A stretch of DNA of 64,000 nt from Bathynomus jamesi (taxonomy: Eukaryota; Arthropoda; Malacostraca; Isopoda; Cirolanidae), in contig JAJOZX010007495.1 of assembly GCA_023014485.1 (NCBI GenBank), positions 32,501 to 96,500 on the forward strand, given 5' to 3'. The position numbers and the translations under genes are program-made. Below, piece after piece: positions 10,031 to 20,623 of this stretch; positions within the stretch are counted from its first letter, which is position 1; each line of letters opens with the position of its first letter. The notes beneath the pieces are model-generated. The model searched no databases. It saw only the letters and a program-made list of their open reading frames with translations, and was not told the DNA's origin.

Positions 10031-10777
10031 ATGAAAATAAAAACCCACTCTAATAGACAGAGTTTATTTCCACGACAGTTTCGACGCCCACTGGCATCCT
10101 CCTCGGGTGGATACAGAAACACGAATGAACCAAAACAAGAGGGAAAAGCAGTTCAGGGACCGACCGTTAAGAAATTCGCACCTAGGTTAGATCCCATTCT
10201 CCCGACACCGGAAGGGCATTTTCATTAAGTACATTCGCGCAAATTTTTAAAACTATCTTCCTCTTCTAAACATACAGATTCTATTATATTTTTTACATAA
10301 TTATTACATTTATTATTAAATTTATTACATTTAATATTGCATAATTATTTATTACAGAAATTATAAATTTATTAATACATTGGTTATTACATTATTGTTT
10401 ATTATACAGAACTTATAAACCGAAAAACGAATGAAAAAAGCCGATTAGGAAACAATCCAGAAACCAATGAGAAATTCGCACCTAGGTTAGATACCGTTCT
10501 CCCGACACTGGAAGGGCATTTTTTATTACAGGGTCCGCTTACAAGTACATTCCCACAAATTAAAACTATCTTCTTGTTCTATACATACTGATTCTAATAT
10601 TTTGACATAATTACTGCATTTATTATTACATTTACATTTTTTAACATTTATTATTATTACCTTTACCCTAATTATTAAATTTATAATATTACCTTTATTA
10701 TTACATCTGTTGCATTTATATTTATTTCCACATTTATTACTTCCATTATTACATTTACTAAAGGCGAGTAAGGAAAC
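10031..10777 (-). repeat. Left inverted arm of the Penelope-like insertion
   Basis: Reverse complement of 11086-11832 with only a few visible differences (for example the G/A in GATGCC(A/G)(G/A)TGGG). It contains two decayed, stop-ridden copies of the tail motif ESVCIEQEDSFNL / ESVCLEEEDSF separated by AT-rich (TAATAATGTAA)-like DNA. Confidence 0.9.
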
Positions 10778-10852
10778 ATTCCAATCCAGAGACATTTAAG
10801 AAATTCACACTTAGGTTCGAACACGTTCCCACGACTCCGTAAGGGATTTTTT

Positions 10853-11153
10853 TTACCAAGAATCTCATTAAAGGGTCTAACTTATAAGTACCTTCGCACA
10901 AATTAAAATTATCTACTTTTTCTATACACACAGATTCTATTATTTTTCTTTTGACATAATTATTACATTTATAAAGTACCTTACTTGATTCCCAATCTAT
11001 AGCATGATTATTTTGGCTGGCGTGATAAAAAATGGCATTATTAGTATTACAACTTCTGAAGGCATATTTGTGTTCTTTAATACGGGTTTCCTTACTCGCC
11101 TTTAGTAAATGTAATAATGGAAGTAATAAATGTGGAAATAAATATAAATGCAA
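10853..11153 (-). pseudogene. Penelope-like GIY-YIG endonuclease C-terminal fragment
   Basis: Minus-strand frame through the spacer with RIKEHKYAFRSC, NNAIFYHASQNNHAIDW, NNYVKRKIIESVCIEK and NFNLCEGTYKLDP. The order R-HK / NNA-H-H-IDW / R-IES / NL-G-LDP matches, from memory, the C-terminal part of the GIY-YIG endonuclease fused to Penelope-like reverse transcriptases. The RT itself is absent from this copy. The beginning of the frame (before KETRIKEH) is antisense to the right arm and probably not original protein. Confidence 0.65.
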
Positions 11154-11832
11154 CAGATGTAATAATAAAGGTAATATTATAAATTTAATAATTAGGGTAA
11201 AGGTAATAATAATAAATGTTAAAAAATGTAAATGTAATAATAAATGCAGTAATTATGTCAAAATATTAGAATCTGTATGTATAGAACAAGAAGATAGTTT
11301 TAATTTGTGGGAATGTACTTGTAAGCGGACCCTGTAATAAAAAATACCCTTCCAGTGTCGGGAGAACGGTATCTAACCTAGGTGCGAATTTCTCATTGGT
11401 TTCTGGATTGTTTCCTAATCGGCTTTTTTCATTCGTTTTTCGGTTTATAAGTTCTGTATAATAAACAATAATGTAATAACCAATGTATTAATAAATTTAT
11501 AATTTCTGTAATAAATAATTATGCAATATTAAATGTAATAAATTTAATAATAAATGTAATAATTATGTAAAAAATATAATAGAATCTGTATGTTTAGAAG
11601 AGGAAGATAGTTTTAAAAATTTGCGCGAATGTACTTAATGAAAATGCCCTTCCGGTGTCGGGAGAATGGGATCTAACCTAGGTGCGAATTTCTTAACGGT
11701 CGGTCCCTGAACTGCTTTTCCCTCTTGTTTTGGTTCATTCGTGTTTCTGTATCCACCCGAGGAGGATGCCAATGGGCGTCGAAACTGTCGTGGAAATAAA
11801 CTCTGTCTATTAGAGTGGGTTTTTATTTTCAT
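11086..11832 (+). repeat. Right inverted arm of the Penelope-like insertion
   Basis: Counterpart of the left arm in opposite orientation; both arms point their 3' ends outward. It ends in GTGGGTTTTTATTTTCAT directly against the 12-bp target duplication. Confidence 0.9.
11755..11832 (+). ncRNA. Possible hammerhead-like fold at the Penelope-like 3' end (also 10031-10108, minus)
   Basis: CCGAGGAG, then GATGCC-loop-GGCGTC (able to pair with one G-U), then GAAAC occurs in both arm tips. It is followed by an AATAAA at 11795-11800. This resembles the CUGANGA / stem II / GAAA core of hammerhead ribozymes known in Penelope-like terminal repeats, but position U4 of the core is C here. Cleavage ability is doubtful; the call is inference. 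Confidence 0.35.
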
Positions 11833-11844
11833 ATTCAAGTCTAT

Positions 11845-12916
11845 CAATGAGTATACATTCAAACACCTTAGATATAATACTGGCCAAGGCTATTAGCCTA
11901 TAGTTATCTTTACTGTTAATTTTACCCTTTTTTATCTTTCAGTACTGGCACCAAAACAACGGATAACATTGTATCCGGCAAAACGCCATGTATGAGTAAA
12001 CCTGTAAAGCACAAAGCTGACAGAGGCACTAATCTGTCACTACTAAATTTCAGATGCTCAGCAGAAATACTATCAATACCACATGATTTGTTACAATCTA
12101 AACATTTTATAGCCTGTTTAGTCTCAAATACACTAACTCTTATATCTGGACTATAGGTAGCATCACAATTAACATTATTGTTCTTATGTTCAGAGTTGAA
12201 TAACTCATTGTAGTGTTCCTTCCATAATTTAACTATATTCTCAGTCCCAGTTACATTTTCAATATTAACAGGGAGAGACATTGCACTATTATTCATTGTT
12301 TTTAATTCGTCCCAAAAGTTTCTTGGATTCTTACTCACAAGCTTTCTAGCCAGAGCATCTCTATTTAACTCATCCTCATGATTTTTTATATCCCTTAATG
12401 CATACTTGAACCTGGCATTAGCCCTCTGTTTTTGTTGTAATACAGGGCCTTGCCTTGGCTTCCCTTGTTCACACCACATTAAAAAAGCATCTCTAGTTGC
12501 ATTATGAATTTCAGCCACATAATCGCTCCAGCCAGGTCTACATGTATAATTTTTTCTCCTAAAGGTATTTAATTCTAGACTAGCATTATTGAGAGAGAAA
12601 ACAATTTGTTCAGATATGTCTTTAAATGCCAAAATATGTGTTTGAATTCTACAGTTTACGTCCTGACAAACTAGAGCATCATTAGGGAGAGATATATTAC
12701 TTAGCAATACATCAGACTTATTCCAATACTGTTGTTTGCCCTCATCATCAATTTTGGACCAGTCTAACTTTACTTTACGTGTATCATTTACCTGTGATAG
12801 CATTGGAATACAATTAATATCAAACTCAATTAATAGGGGCATATGGTCAGACCTAGCATAGGAGTACAAAACTGCCTGATTTGCATCAGGTGTGCAAATG
12901 CAATGATTCAACCATG
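11845..12916 (-). pseudogene. LINE-X fragment: end of endonuclease, linker and N-terminal RT
   Basis: About 1.07 kb of minus-strand coding sequence. It begins at the Gypsy-A junction with SWLNHCICTPDAN and RSDHMPL, the SDH histidine motif of APE-type LINE endonucleases. A linker with WSDYVAEIHNATRDAF and the RT N-terminal block with NPRNFWDEL, KCLDCNKSCGIDSISAEHLK and VVLVPVLKDKKG follow. One base is missing near 11930; past it the frame reads NYRLIALASIISKVFE and DRLEY up to the Penelope-like insert. LINE-X has an APE endonuclease plus RT; its exact clade is not resolved. Confidence 0.87.
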
Positions 12917-12920
12917 AGGT

Positions 12921-14143
12921 TGTAGTGCCTTGCACCACAAGATTATTCTTTATTAGTGAAAACTGCCACAAATTGGCATGAGTGAATTATTTAAATCTAA
13001 ATAAATAAATACAAGTTAAATGTCTAGTGATCAAATTTAATTCTTAAGAATTCAGAGTGGTGTGACTAGACATGAATGGGGTTTTAAGGATTATTTTGGC
13101 TGGTTGGTAAAATTATTAAGTAAAAACAAACTTGTGTGCAACGACAACACAAAGGACGCCGCAAAAACATCATATTATTCGAAAGCATCGCGCCAGCAAG
13201 CAAAGTTCCTTTGTGGTATGTTTTGTATTTGTTTATATTCTTTACTATTCCATATCTGTATGCAATATCGCATACTGTAGATACTAACAAGCCTTATACT
13301 GTTTGCAATTAGTACTAAGATTTGTACTACAAATAGTAATGTAAGGTTCATATAATAAATTACCTTAGGCTAAGTTAGGTCTAGGCAAAAGCCAAATTGT
13401 AACTAGCCTAACTGAGGCCTACCATAGTCTTTGTTTTAGATTAACCTCAGCTGGATATATTGAAGAGGCAAAGGCCTGCCCATTAATTTTCTTAGTATAT
13501 TTTACTTTATAAGCCTATTATGTTTCATGTTATTTTCTTAGCAGATGGCCTACTAATCATTTGTAGCCTACATACTTCCTTAGTTTTCCCATTCAACTTA
13601 ACACAATCCCATAATGAGAATTAACTGTAATTTATCATCCACAGGTTACTGGGCCTATATAACATGTATGTATTTTAATTATTAATTATTGCCATTTTTA
13701 TTATTCTTTTTCTCAGAAATATCACTTACAGTATTCTTGTCTGTCTCTTTGCAGACAAGGTTGTCATTGTGGCTATTATTATTAGTATAATTATTATTAT
13801 TCCTATTATTTGTATTATTGCATATTTATTATTATAATCAGTATTATTTGCAGACTGTTATATATTAGCCAAACGGGCCATTATTTAATCTCACCATTAT
13901 AAGTCCATCAAAGTTGTTACGGGAAAAGATCCCCTTTGCATTTACTCATTAATTGTTGTCAATAAAATATAAAAATTCATATTGATTTAATAATCAGTCC
14001 TTCCCTTCTTTTATTAAAATTAACTTTGCGCCGCACTGCTGGATGCTAATCTAGCAATAGGGCGCTGGTGACCCTGGCATATAGTTAATTATCTACGTAA
14101 ACTTGTAAAGGTCCATAATAATAAAAAAAAACGGACTCTTACA
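12921..14143 (+). repeat. Gypsy-A 5' LTR
   Basis: 1223 bp, TG...CA. It matches LTR2 closely, with small indels (for example near 13150-13200, where LTR2 lacks several bases). The 14144-14612 leader that follows holds the candidate primer-binding site and no recognised coding sequence. Confidence 0.95.
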
Positions 14144-14612
14144 ATTGGTAACCTCCCGGAGTGACCAAACACCGTAATTTATGCAAAAAAAAAAAAAAAA
14201 TTCTAAGTTTTTTTTCAATTTTAGTCAATATATTCAGTCTGCATCTATAATTTTATTAAATTCACTAGTACTAAGCACTCACCTGTACTGCAAGTGTATT
14301 CTATTGCAAAATATATTCCTTTTATTTTGCCTTTTTATAAAATCAGCGTTTTCTAGTTTTTTTTGTGCAAATTTACTTATATTTTGCAAATAGCCTATAC
14401 GCAGACTATTTTTCTGCTAATATTGGGCTACATCATAAAAAAAAATTTTCACGTAACTTTTTGTTATTGGCATTCATAACTCTAATTGAGTCTCATACTC
14501 AACCAAGCTTACCTGAAGCCATTATTTACATTCAACAACATTTGTTGAAATCTTGTCAGTTTGTGACACATTTTAAATTTTTTTTAGTACCTTGTAACAA
14601 ATAATAGCCACA

Positions 14613-15647
14613 ATGACCAATAACAACCTAGGGTCATCCAACGGTGGTACTCCAAATTCACCACCTATAACGGACTTTCTCACAATGTATCAGCCTACCA
14701 CTCCACAATTCACCGCTGAAGAGCCTGGAATCTTTGTGAGTCAACTGCGGGATTATTTCGAGATAAAAGGAGTTACGGACCCACGAACCAAGTTCCTTGT
14801 CACAAAGAACCTCCTGCCTACACTAGTATACAAAGTAGTGCGGGATGTAACTCTATTGCCTCCGTCTGACCAAGCTTTTGAGAGCCTCCTCAGCGAGTTA
14901 GTCAGGAGACTCGGCCAATCAGAAGAAGAGCGACTCAATGCTCTACTCAAGGACCAAGTTCTTGGGGATCAAAAGCCAACAGCCTTCCTGAGACAGCTGC
15001 AAGACCTGGCTGGACAGACCAATGAAGACGATAAAAACTCACCCTTAATGCGACGCCGCTTCCTCAATGGTCTCCCTACTGCCCTACGGCCAATGCTCCG
15101 TTGTATGCCAGATGATACAGATCTCCTCACTATGGCCAAAATAGCTGATAAGATGATGATTGAAATCCACCTTGGCCAAGTAGATAACCACACCCATCAC
15201 CCCCAAATCTGTGCCACGCAGGACGACAATCTGAGTCCGGCTGCACAAGGTCTTAAAGTATCCAACGAAATTCTACGAACACTTAAAGATGAATTTAAAG
15301 CTCTCCGAATAGAGCTAGCTAACAACAGGGAACGAGAGAGAAGTTCTTCAAGACAAGGACGACCCTCTGGTCCAATTAGAGCCTCCCAATATGAACCTGG
15401 ACAACGCCTCGTTCTCCTACAACCACAGCCACCGCAAACAGGTCAGTTGGTTGCTCCTAATCCAAATCTATTAGCCTTACCTCATCCTCAATCCTCAATC
15501 CCCACTACTCAGCCCCATTCTCAACCTATTTCCTTACCACAGTCTACTGTTCATACCCCTCCTTGCTGGTATCATGAAAAGTTTAAAGATCGTGCAACGC
15601 GCTGTCTCACACCTTGCCCATGGACTCCTAACCCTCCTTTAAACTAA
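14613..15647 (+). CDS. Gypsy-A Gag
   Basis: 344-codon ORF encoding the structural polyprotein of virus-like particles. Residues about 30-190 form the capsid-like region (PQFTAEEPGIFVSQLRDYF, RRRFLNGLPTALRP). A Q/P-rich stretch follows. The protein ends with CWYHEKFKDRATRCLTPC, the CxxH-type cysteine motif common at the end of this Gypsy Gag type. The frame is intact. Pro-pol follows in another frame after a decayed junction near 15645-15690, which may be partly natural frameshifting and partly mutation. Confidence 0.88.
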   Translation: MTNNNLGSSNGGTPNSPPITDFLTMYQPTTPQFTAEEPGIFVSQLRDYFEIKGVTDPRTKFLVTKNLLPTLVYKVVRDVTLLPPSDQAFESLLSELVRRLGQSEEERLNALLKDQVLGDQKPTAFLRQLQDLAGQTNEDDKNSPLMRRRFLNGLPTALRPMLRCMPDDTDLLTMAKIADKMMIEIHLGQVDNHTHHPQICATQDDNLSPAAQGLKVSNEILRTLKDEFKALRIELANNRERERSSSRQGRPSGPIRASQYEPGQRLVLLQPQPPQTGQLVAPNPNLLALPHPQSSIPTTQPHSQPISLPQSTVHTPPCWYHEKFKDRATRCLTPCPWTPNPPLN

Positions 15648-15930
15648 CCAGGCTGGTGTCACAGGCGTCTGACGCTACAGCCTCTCAAGCCTCTCCTCCT
15701 ATCCTTATTTAACTAACCCTACCACTACCTCATTTAACACTGTCAAACCAACACCTACGTACGCAAGTAAAGTTAAAGAATCGCAACCTACTTATTCAAC
15801 CACAGCTAATTTAATACCCCCAACTAATTCTCCAAATACAACACAAACTCCTTCCCACAGCAATACTAACCTTCTTCCACAAAAATTTAATGATTCACAA
15901 ACTACTGCACCACCTGGTCCAACATTCACC

Positions 15931-16407
15931 TTGCATGATCCACTTTCAGGCTATGCATTCCTTATTGACACTGGAGCTCAATACAGTGTTATTCCTGCAA
16001 CAGCCGCAGACCGTGCAAACGGACCTTCTCCTTTCATTTTACGTGCAGCTAATTCTTCATCTATTCACACTTATGGACATCGTTCTATTTCAGTTTCTCT
16101 TGGACTTAGACGTGTTTTCCGCTGGATATTTCTTGTCGCGGATGTATATACTCCAATGTTAGGCTCTGATTTTCTTTCTGCTAATGATTTATTAGTTGAT
16201 GTTCGTAGAGCACAATTAATTGATAATGTCACACATCTTTCAGTAATTGGTTCTCCTACCGTGCACCCCTCTTCATTATTGGCAAGTTCTCTGCCACAGT
16301 GCTCACCTGCTATAGAGCAGCTCCTAAATGAATTTTCTTCCTTACTCAACCCTGTTCTAAGGATACCCCTATTAAACACTCTGTTGTCCACCGTATTGAT
16401 ACGGTAG
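15931..16407 (+). pseudogene. Gypsy-A protease
   Basis: Retropepsin-type aspartic protease with the active-site motif LIDTGAQYSVIPA and the later LGSDFLSANDLLVD flap/helix region. It would process Gag-Pol. The reading frame is lost near 16362, where a base change in length separates it from the HSVVHRIDT start of the RT region. Upstream sequence in the same frame (Thr/Pro-rich, about 15690-15930) contains further frame damage. Confidence 0.85.
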
Positions 16408-17114
16408 GCTCACCTGTTTTCACCCGCCCACGTCGCTTAGCTCCAGATCGTCTTGCAATTGTGAGACGAGAGTTTGAACACATGCTCGAACTCGGTATTA
16501 TACGGCCTTCAAGTAGCCCGTATGCCTCTGCTTTACACATGGTCCCAAAACCTACACCTGGAGACTGGCGTCCATGTGGAGATTATCGTGCTTTGAATGA
16601 CAACACGATTCCAGATCGCTATCCCCTTCCTCACTTACACGATTTTACTTCTGCTCTCCATGGCACCACAGTATTTTCACGCCTTGACTTGGTGCGAGCC
16701 TTTCATCAAATTCCTGTACACCCTGATGACATACATAAAACTGCTATAACAACCCCTTTTGGGTTATTTGAAATGACAAAAATGCCATACGGACTGCGTA
16801 ATGCGGCCCAAACTTTTCAACGCTTCATTGATGAAGTGTTGAGAGGTCTCTCCTTCACTTTCACATATGTCGATGACATTCTCATCGCAAGTTCTTCTCC
16901 CTCAGAACATATTCAACATTTACGCTTAGTTTTTTCTCGGTTGGCAGAATATGGTGTATTGCTAAACCCTGAAAAATGTGTCTTTGCTGTAGATGAACTC
17001 ACCTTCTTAGGACACAAAGTTACTTCGAAGGGCATTTCTCCTCTCGAAAATAAAGTATCTGTCATAAGGTCTTTCCCACAACCGCAAACTCAAAAGCAAC
17101 TTCGCCGCTTTTAG
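16380..17114 (+). pseudogene. Gypsy-A reverse transcriptase
   Basis: Ty3-type RT with [41 protein letters not shown] and the catalytic [12 protein letters not shown] box, so the active site is preserved. The frame is closed by TAG at 17112-17114 inside QKQLRRF-x-GMVNFYHRF. A TTG leucine is expected there, so a single substitution explains it. RNase H continues in the same frame after the stop. Confidence 0.92.
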
Positions 17115-17116
17115 GG

Positions 17117-17947
17117 ATGGTAAACTTCTACCATCGCTTCATTCCTCAGTGTGCAAACATTCTTGCACCCATAACCTCTCTTCTTCGCCAATCAAAAAGG
17201 GGCAGATCCACTGCAGTTCTGTGGAACCCCGAAGCTACCAACGCTTTTTCACAAGCAAAAGAGGCTATAGCACGAGCTACATGCCTTGTTCACCCTCAAC
17301 CAGACGCTCCTCTGAACTTAGCCACTGATGCCTCTGACGTTGCCGTGTCAGGAGTGCTCCAGCAGCTTGTTTCAGGCGTTTGGGAACCTCTCGCATTCTT
17401 TTCACGCAAGCTCTCACCTTCACAAATGAGGTACAGCACTTTCGGTCGAGAGTTGCTGGCGATATACCTCTCCATCCGTCATTTCAGGTCATTCCTGGAA
17501 GGACGTGACTTTAGCATTTTTACGGATCATCGTCCGTTAATATTTGCTCTCCATTCTCAATCAGACTCTCATGCTCCTAATGAGCGAAGATACCTTGATT
17601 TTATTCTTCAATTTACTTCAGACATTCGACACATTTCAGGTTCTTTGAATGTTGTGCCGGATGCGCTGTCTCGCATCTCAGCAATTTCTGACCCTGGACA
17701 CTCTCACATCAACCTTTCAGAGATGGCTAAGGCTCAGTCCACGGATACAGACCTCCAAACTCTTATTAATTCACCCACTTCATTGCAAGTCCGCTCTTTA
17801 CCAGTTGAACCCAAGTCAGACTTACTAATTTTATGTGACGTCTCGACTGAGCATATTCGACCTTGGTCCCACAAGGGCTGCGAAGAGCTGTTTTTGCTAA
17901 ACTCCATTCCCTTTCTCACCCGGGAATTAAGGCCACCCAAAAATTAA
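17117..17947 (+). pseudogene. Gypsy-A RNase H and start of integrase
   Basis: RT connection GMVNFYHRFIP, then RNase H with LATDASDVAVSGVL, RELLAIYLSIRHFRSFLEGR, FTDHRPL and PDALSRIS. RNase H removes the RNA strand during cDNA synthesis. Near 17900 the frame switches to the integrase zinc-binding region found at 17863-18102, so a frameshift lies in the overlap. Confidence 0.9.
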
Positions 17948-18464
17948 TTGCAGCTAGGTTTGTATGGCCAAGTATGCACAAAGATATCCGCAATTGGACT
18001 CGATCTTGCCTTCAATGTCAGCGTGCCAAAGTTCACCGACACACAAAGTCAGAAATTGGTACCTTTCCTTTGCCAAAGGCTCGTTTTGAGGCCATACACT
18101 AGACATAGTCGGCCCCCTCTATTCTTCTCGAGGTTATACCTATCTTCTCACTGTCATTGATAGGTTCACAAGATGGCCAGAAGCTGTTCCTTTGACTTCT
18201 TGTACTGCTTCTGCAGTAGCTCACGCCTTTGTTTCATGTTGGGTTTCCCGTTTTGGAATACCTGCAACCATTTGCACAGACAGAGGTGCCCAGTTTGAAT
18301 CGGCCTTATGGAAGGAACTCATGCTCCTTCTTGGGACTGAGCGCATCAGAACAACAAGCTATCACCCGCAATCCAATGGGGTGATAGAACGCTTCCATCG
18401 TCAACTTAAAAGTTCCTTGCGAGCCACTGATCCATCTACTACATGGGTGGACAGGCTACCCTAA
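17863..18464 (+). pseudogene. Gypsy-A integrase, HHCC and DDE core, frameshifted
   Basis: The HHCC zinc-binding part shows LSHPGIKATQKLI and WTRSCLQCQRAK. A base is missing near 18100, between FEAIH and LDIVGP. The catalytic core follows in another frame with DIVGPLYSSRGY and LLTVIDRFTRWPEA. It then shows FGIPATICTDRGAQFES (second D) and SYHPQSNGVIERFHRQLK (E). Another base is missing near 18463, between WVDRLP and LILLGIRTAL. The integrase inserts cDNA into chromosomes in functional relatives; here it is inactive. Confidence 0.9.
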
Positions 18465-19366
18465 TCCTACTCGGAATTCGTACTGCTCTGAAGACTGATC
18501 TTGCATGCTCTGCAGCAGAATTAGTTTACGGTACCACACTCCGGTTACCCGGAGAATTTTTCACACCTACACCCATTAACCCCGCATGTGATCCTGCTTC
18601 GTATGTTAAGACATTACGCTCTGTTATGAAGCAAATTCGTCCCACAGCACCTAGAACTTCCACTTCACAAACTACCTTCGTTTCCCCTGATTTACAAACT
18701 TGCACACACGTTTTCTTGAGACATGATGCTCACCGCTACCCTCTTCACTGTCCCTATGATGGTCCCTTCCTTGTGCTAGACCGTAGACCCAAAACTTTCA
18801 TCATTGACAAGGTGGGCAAGCGTGAAACCGTTTCTGTGGACCGCTTGAAACCAGCATACCTTGATTTTTCTCCAACAAAAGATCCTATCCTCCCTCAATC
18901 TTCTGTACCTCCACCTCAAATACAGGTACAGCAACCTATCCCTCCTCAATCTTCTGTACCTCCACCTCAAATACAGGTACAGCAACCTATCCCTCCTCAA
19001 TCTTCTGTACCTCCACCTCAAATACAGGTACAGCAACCTATCCCTCCTCAATCTTCTGTACCTTCATCTCATATACAGGTACAGCAATCTACCCTTCCTA
19101 AATCCTATGTACCACCACCTCATCCGAGGGTACAACAATCTATCATCCCTCTTCCAATTCTCCTTCATTATCGCAACCAACTGTCTTTGAACCAGCCAGT
19201 GGCTCCATCGCACAGGCACCAAGAATCCCCTTCCCCCAATGTCCCTACTGCACCTGTAGCACCATCCATGCCTTCAGAACCAGTGCTGCAGGATATTGCC
19301 ATCCAAAAGCAAACAACGACTCGTTCTGGAAGAGTCATTCGTAAGCCAGTGCGTTTTGACATTTAA
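18443..19366 (+). pseudogene. Gypsy-A integrase C-terminal region with proline-rich repeats
   Basis: Continues with LILLGIRTALKTD, AELVYGTTLRLPGEFF, the GPFLVLDR-type domain and VSVDRLKPAYLD, which close the integrase. An unusual Pro/Gln-rich tail of four 17-residue repeats follows (QSSVPPPQIQVQQPIPP), then TRSGRVIRKPVRF, a very common C-terminal signature of Gypsy Pol. This last frame is open to its stop. Confidence 0.88.
18893..19096 (+). repeat. 51-bp in-frame coding tandem repeat, four copies
   Basis: Units of 51 bp start at 18893, 18944, 18995 and 19046, each encoding 17 residues. The first three are nearly identical and the fourth has diverged. The reverse frame (RLRRDRLLYLYLRW) is a shadow. 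Confidence 0.93.
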
Positions 19367-19411
19367 GTGTTTTTTTTTACCCCTGACAACCATGTTTTTG
19401 GGGGCAGTACT

Positions 19412-20619
19412 TGTAGTGCCTTGCACCACAAGATTATTCTTTATTAGTGAAAACTGCCACAAATTGGCATGAGTGAATTATTTAAATCTAAATAAATAAA
19501 TACAAGTTAAATGTCTAGTGATCAAATTTAATTCTTAAGAATTCAGAGTGGTGTGACTAGACATGAATGGGCTTTTAAGGATTATTTTGGCTGGTTGGTA
19601 AAATTATTAAGTAAAAACAAACTTGTGTGCAACGACAACACAAAGGACGCCCAAAAACACATATTATTCGAAAGCACCGCCAGCAAGCAAAGTTCCTTTG
19701 TGGTATGTTTTGTATTTGTTATATTCTTTACTATTTCATATCTGTATGCAATACCGCATACTGTAGATACTAACGCCTTATACTGTTTGCAATTAGTACT
19801 AAGATTTACTACAAATAGTAATGTAAGATTCATATAATAAATTACCTTAGGCTAAGTTAGGTCTAGGCAAAAGCCAAATTGTAACTAGCCTAACTGAGGC
19901 CTACCATAGTCTTTGTTTTAGATTAACCTCAGCTCATATATTGAAGAGGCAAAGGCCTGCCTATTAATTTTCTTAGTATATTTTACTTTATAAGCCTATT
20001 ATGTTTCATGTTTTTCTTAGCAGATGGCCTACTAATCATTTGTAGCCTACATACTTCCTTAGTTTCCCATTCAACTTAACACAATCCCATAATGAGAATT
20101 AACTGTAATTTATCATCCACAGGTTACTGGGCCTATATAACATATGTATTTTAATTATTAATTATTGCCATTTTTATTATTCTTTTTCTCAGAAATATCA
20201 CTTACAGTATTCTTGTCTGTCTCTTTGCAGACAAGGTTGTCATTGTGGCTATTATTATTAGTATAATTATTATTATTCCTATTATTTGTATTATTGCATA
20301 TTTATTATTATAATCAGTATTATTTGCAGACTGTTATATATTAGCCAAACGGGCCATTATTTAATCTCACCATTATAAGTCCATCAAAGTTGTTACGGGA
20401 AAAGATCCCCTTTGCATTTACTCATTAATTGTTGTCAATAAAATATAAAAATTCATATTGATTTAATAATCAGTCCTTCCCTTCTTTTATTAAAATTAAC
20501 TTTGCGCCGCACTGCTGGATGCTAATCTAGCAATAGGGCGCTGGTGACCCTGGCATATAGTTAATTATCTACGTAAACTTGTAAAGGTCCATAATAATAA
20601 AAAAAAACGGACTCTTACA
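19412..20619 (+). repeat. Gypsy-A 3' LTR
   Basis: 1208 bp, TGTAGTGCC to CTCTTACA, directly followed by the AGGT target duplication. It differs from LTR1 by several short deletions and scattered substitutions. Confidence 0.95.
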
Positions 20620-20623
20620 AGGT

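Larger units (their letters stand above)
9988..11832. mobile_element. Penelope-like element insertion with 747-bp inverted arms
   Basis: Flanked by a perfect 12-bp duplication ATTCAAGTCTAT (9976-9987 and 11833-11844). Two arms of 747 bp, 10031-10777 and 11086-11832, are near-identical reverse complements around a 308-bp spacer. A 43-bp stretch at 9988-10030 occurs only on the left. The spacer and adjoining minus-strand sequence encode a GIY-YIG-like tail typical of Penelope-like elements, and the arm tips carry a conserved 3'-end structure. Long TSDs and partly inverted copies are known for Penelope-like elements. The insert sits in LINE-X coding sequence, which resumes cleanly on both sides. 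Confidence 0.75.
12921..20619 (+). mobile_element. Gypsy-A: Ty3/Gypsy LTR retrotransposon, full-length, decayed pol
   Basis: Two long LTRs in direct orientation bracket gag, protease, RT, RNase H and integrase in Ty3/Gypsy order. The flanks carry the 4-bp duplication AGGT (12917-12920 and 20620-20623). The LTRs begin TGTAGTGCC and end CTCTTACA. After LTR1 comes TTGGTAACCTCCCGGAGTG, a candidate primer-binding site; before LTR2 comes GGGGGCAG, a candidate polypurine tract. The element sits in the endonuclease domain of LINE-X, which joins in frame (SDSWHTT/SWLNH) when the element and one AGGT are removed. A related solo LTR is at 32156-33499. Confidence 0.95.

Noticed and set aside
13062..13280. 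ORF MTRHEWGFKDYFGWLV, present twice (also 19553)
   Set aside because: Both lie inside the Gypsy-A LTRs; duplication is due to the LTR pair and the frame is not conserved between copies.
18776..19051. Minus-strand ORF with repeated RLRRDRLLYLYLRW
   Set aside because: It is the reverse shadow of the 51-bp Gypsy-A proline-rich repeat.
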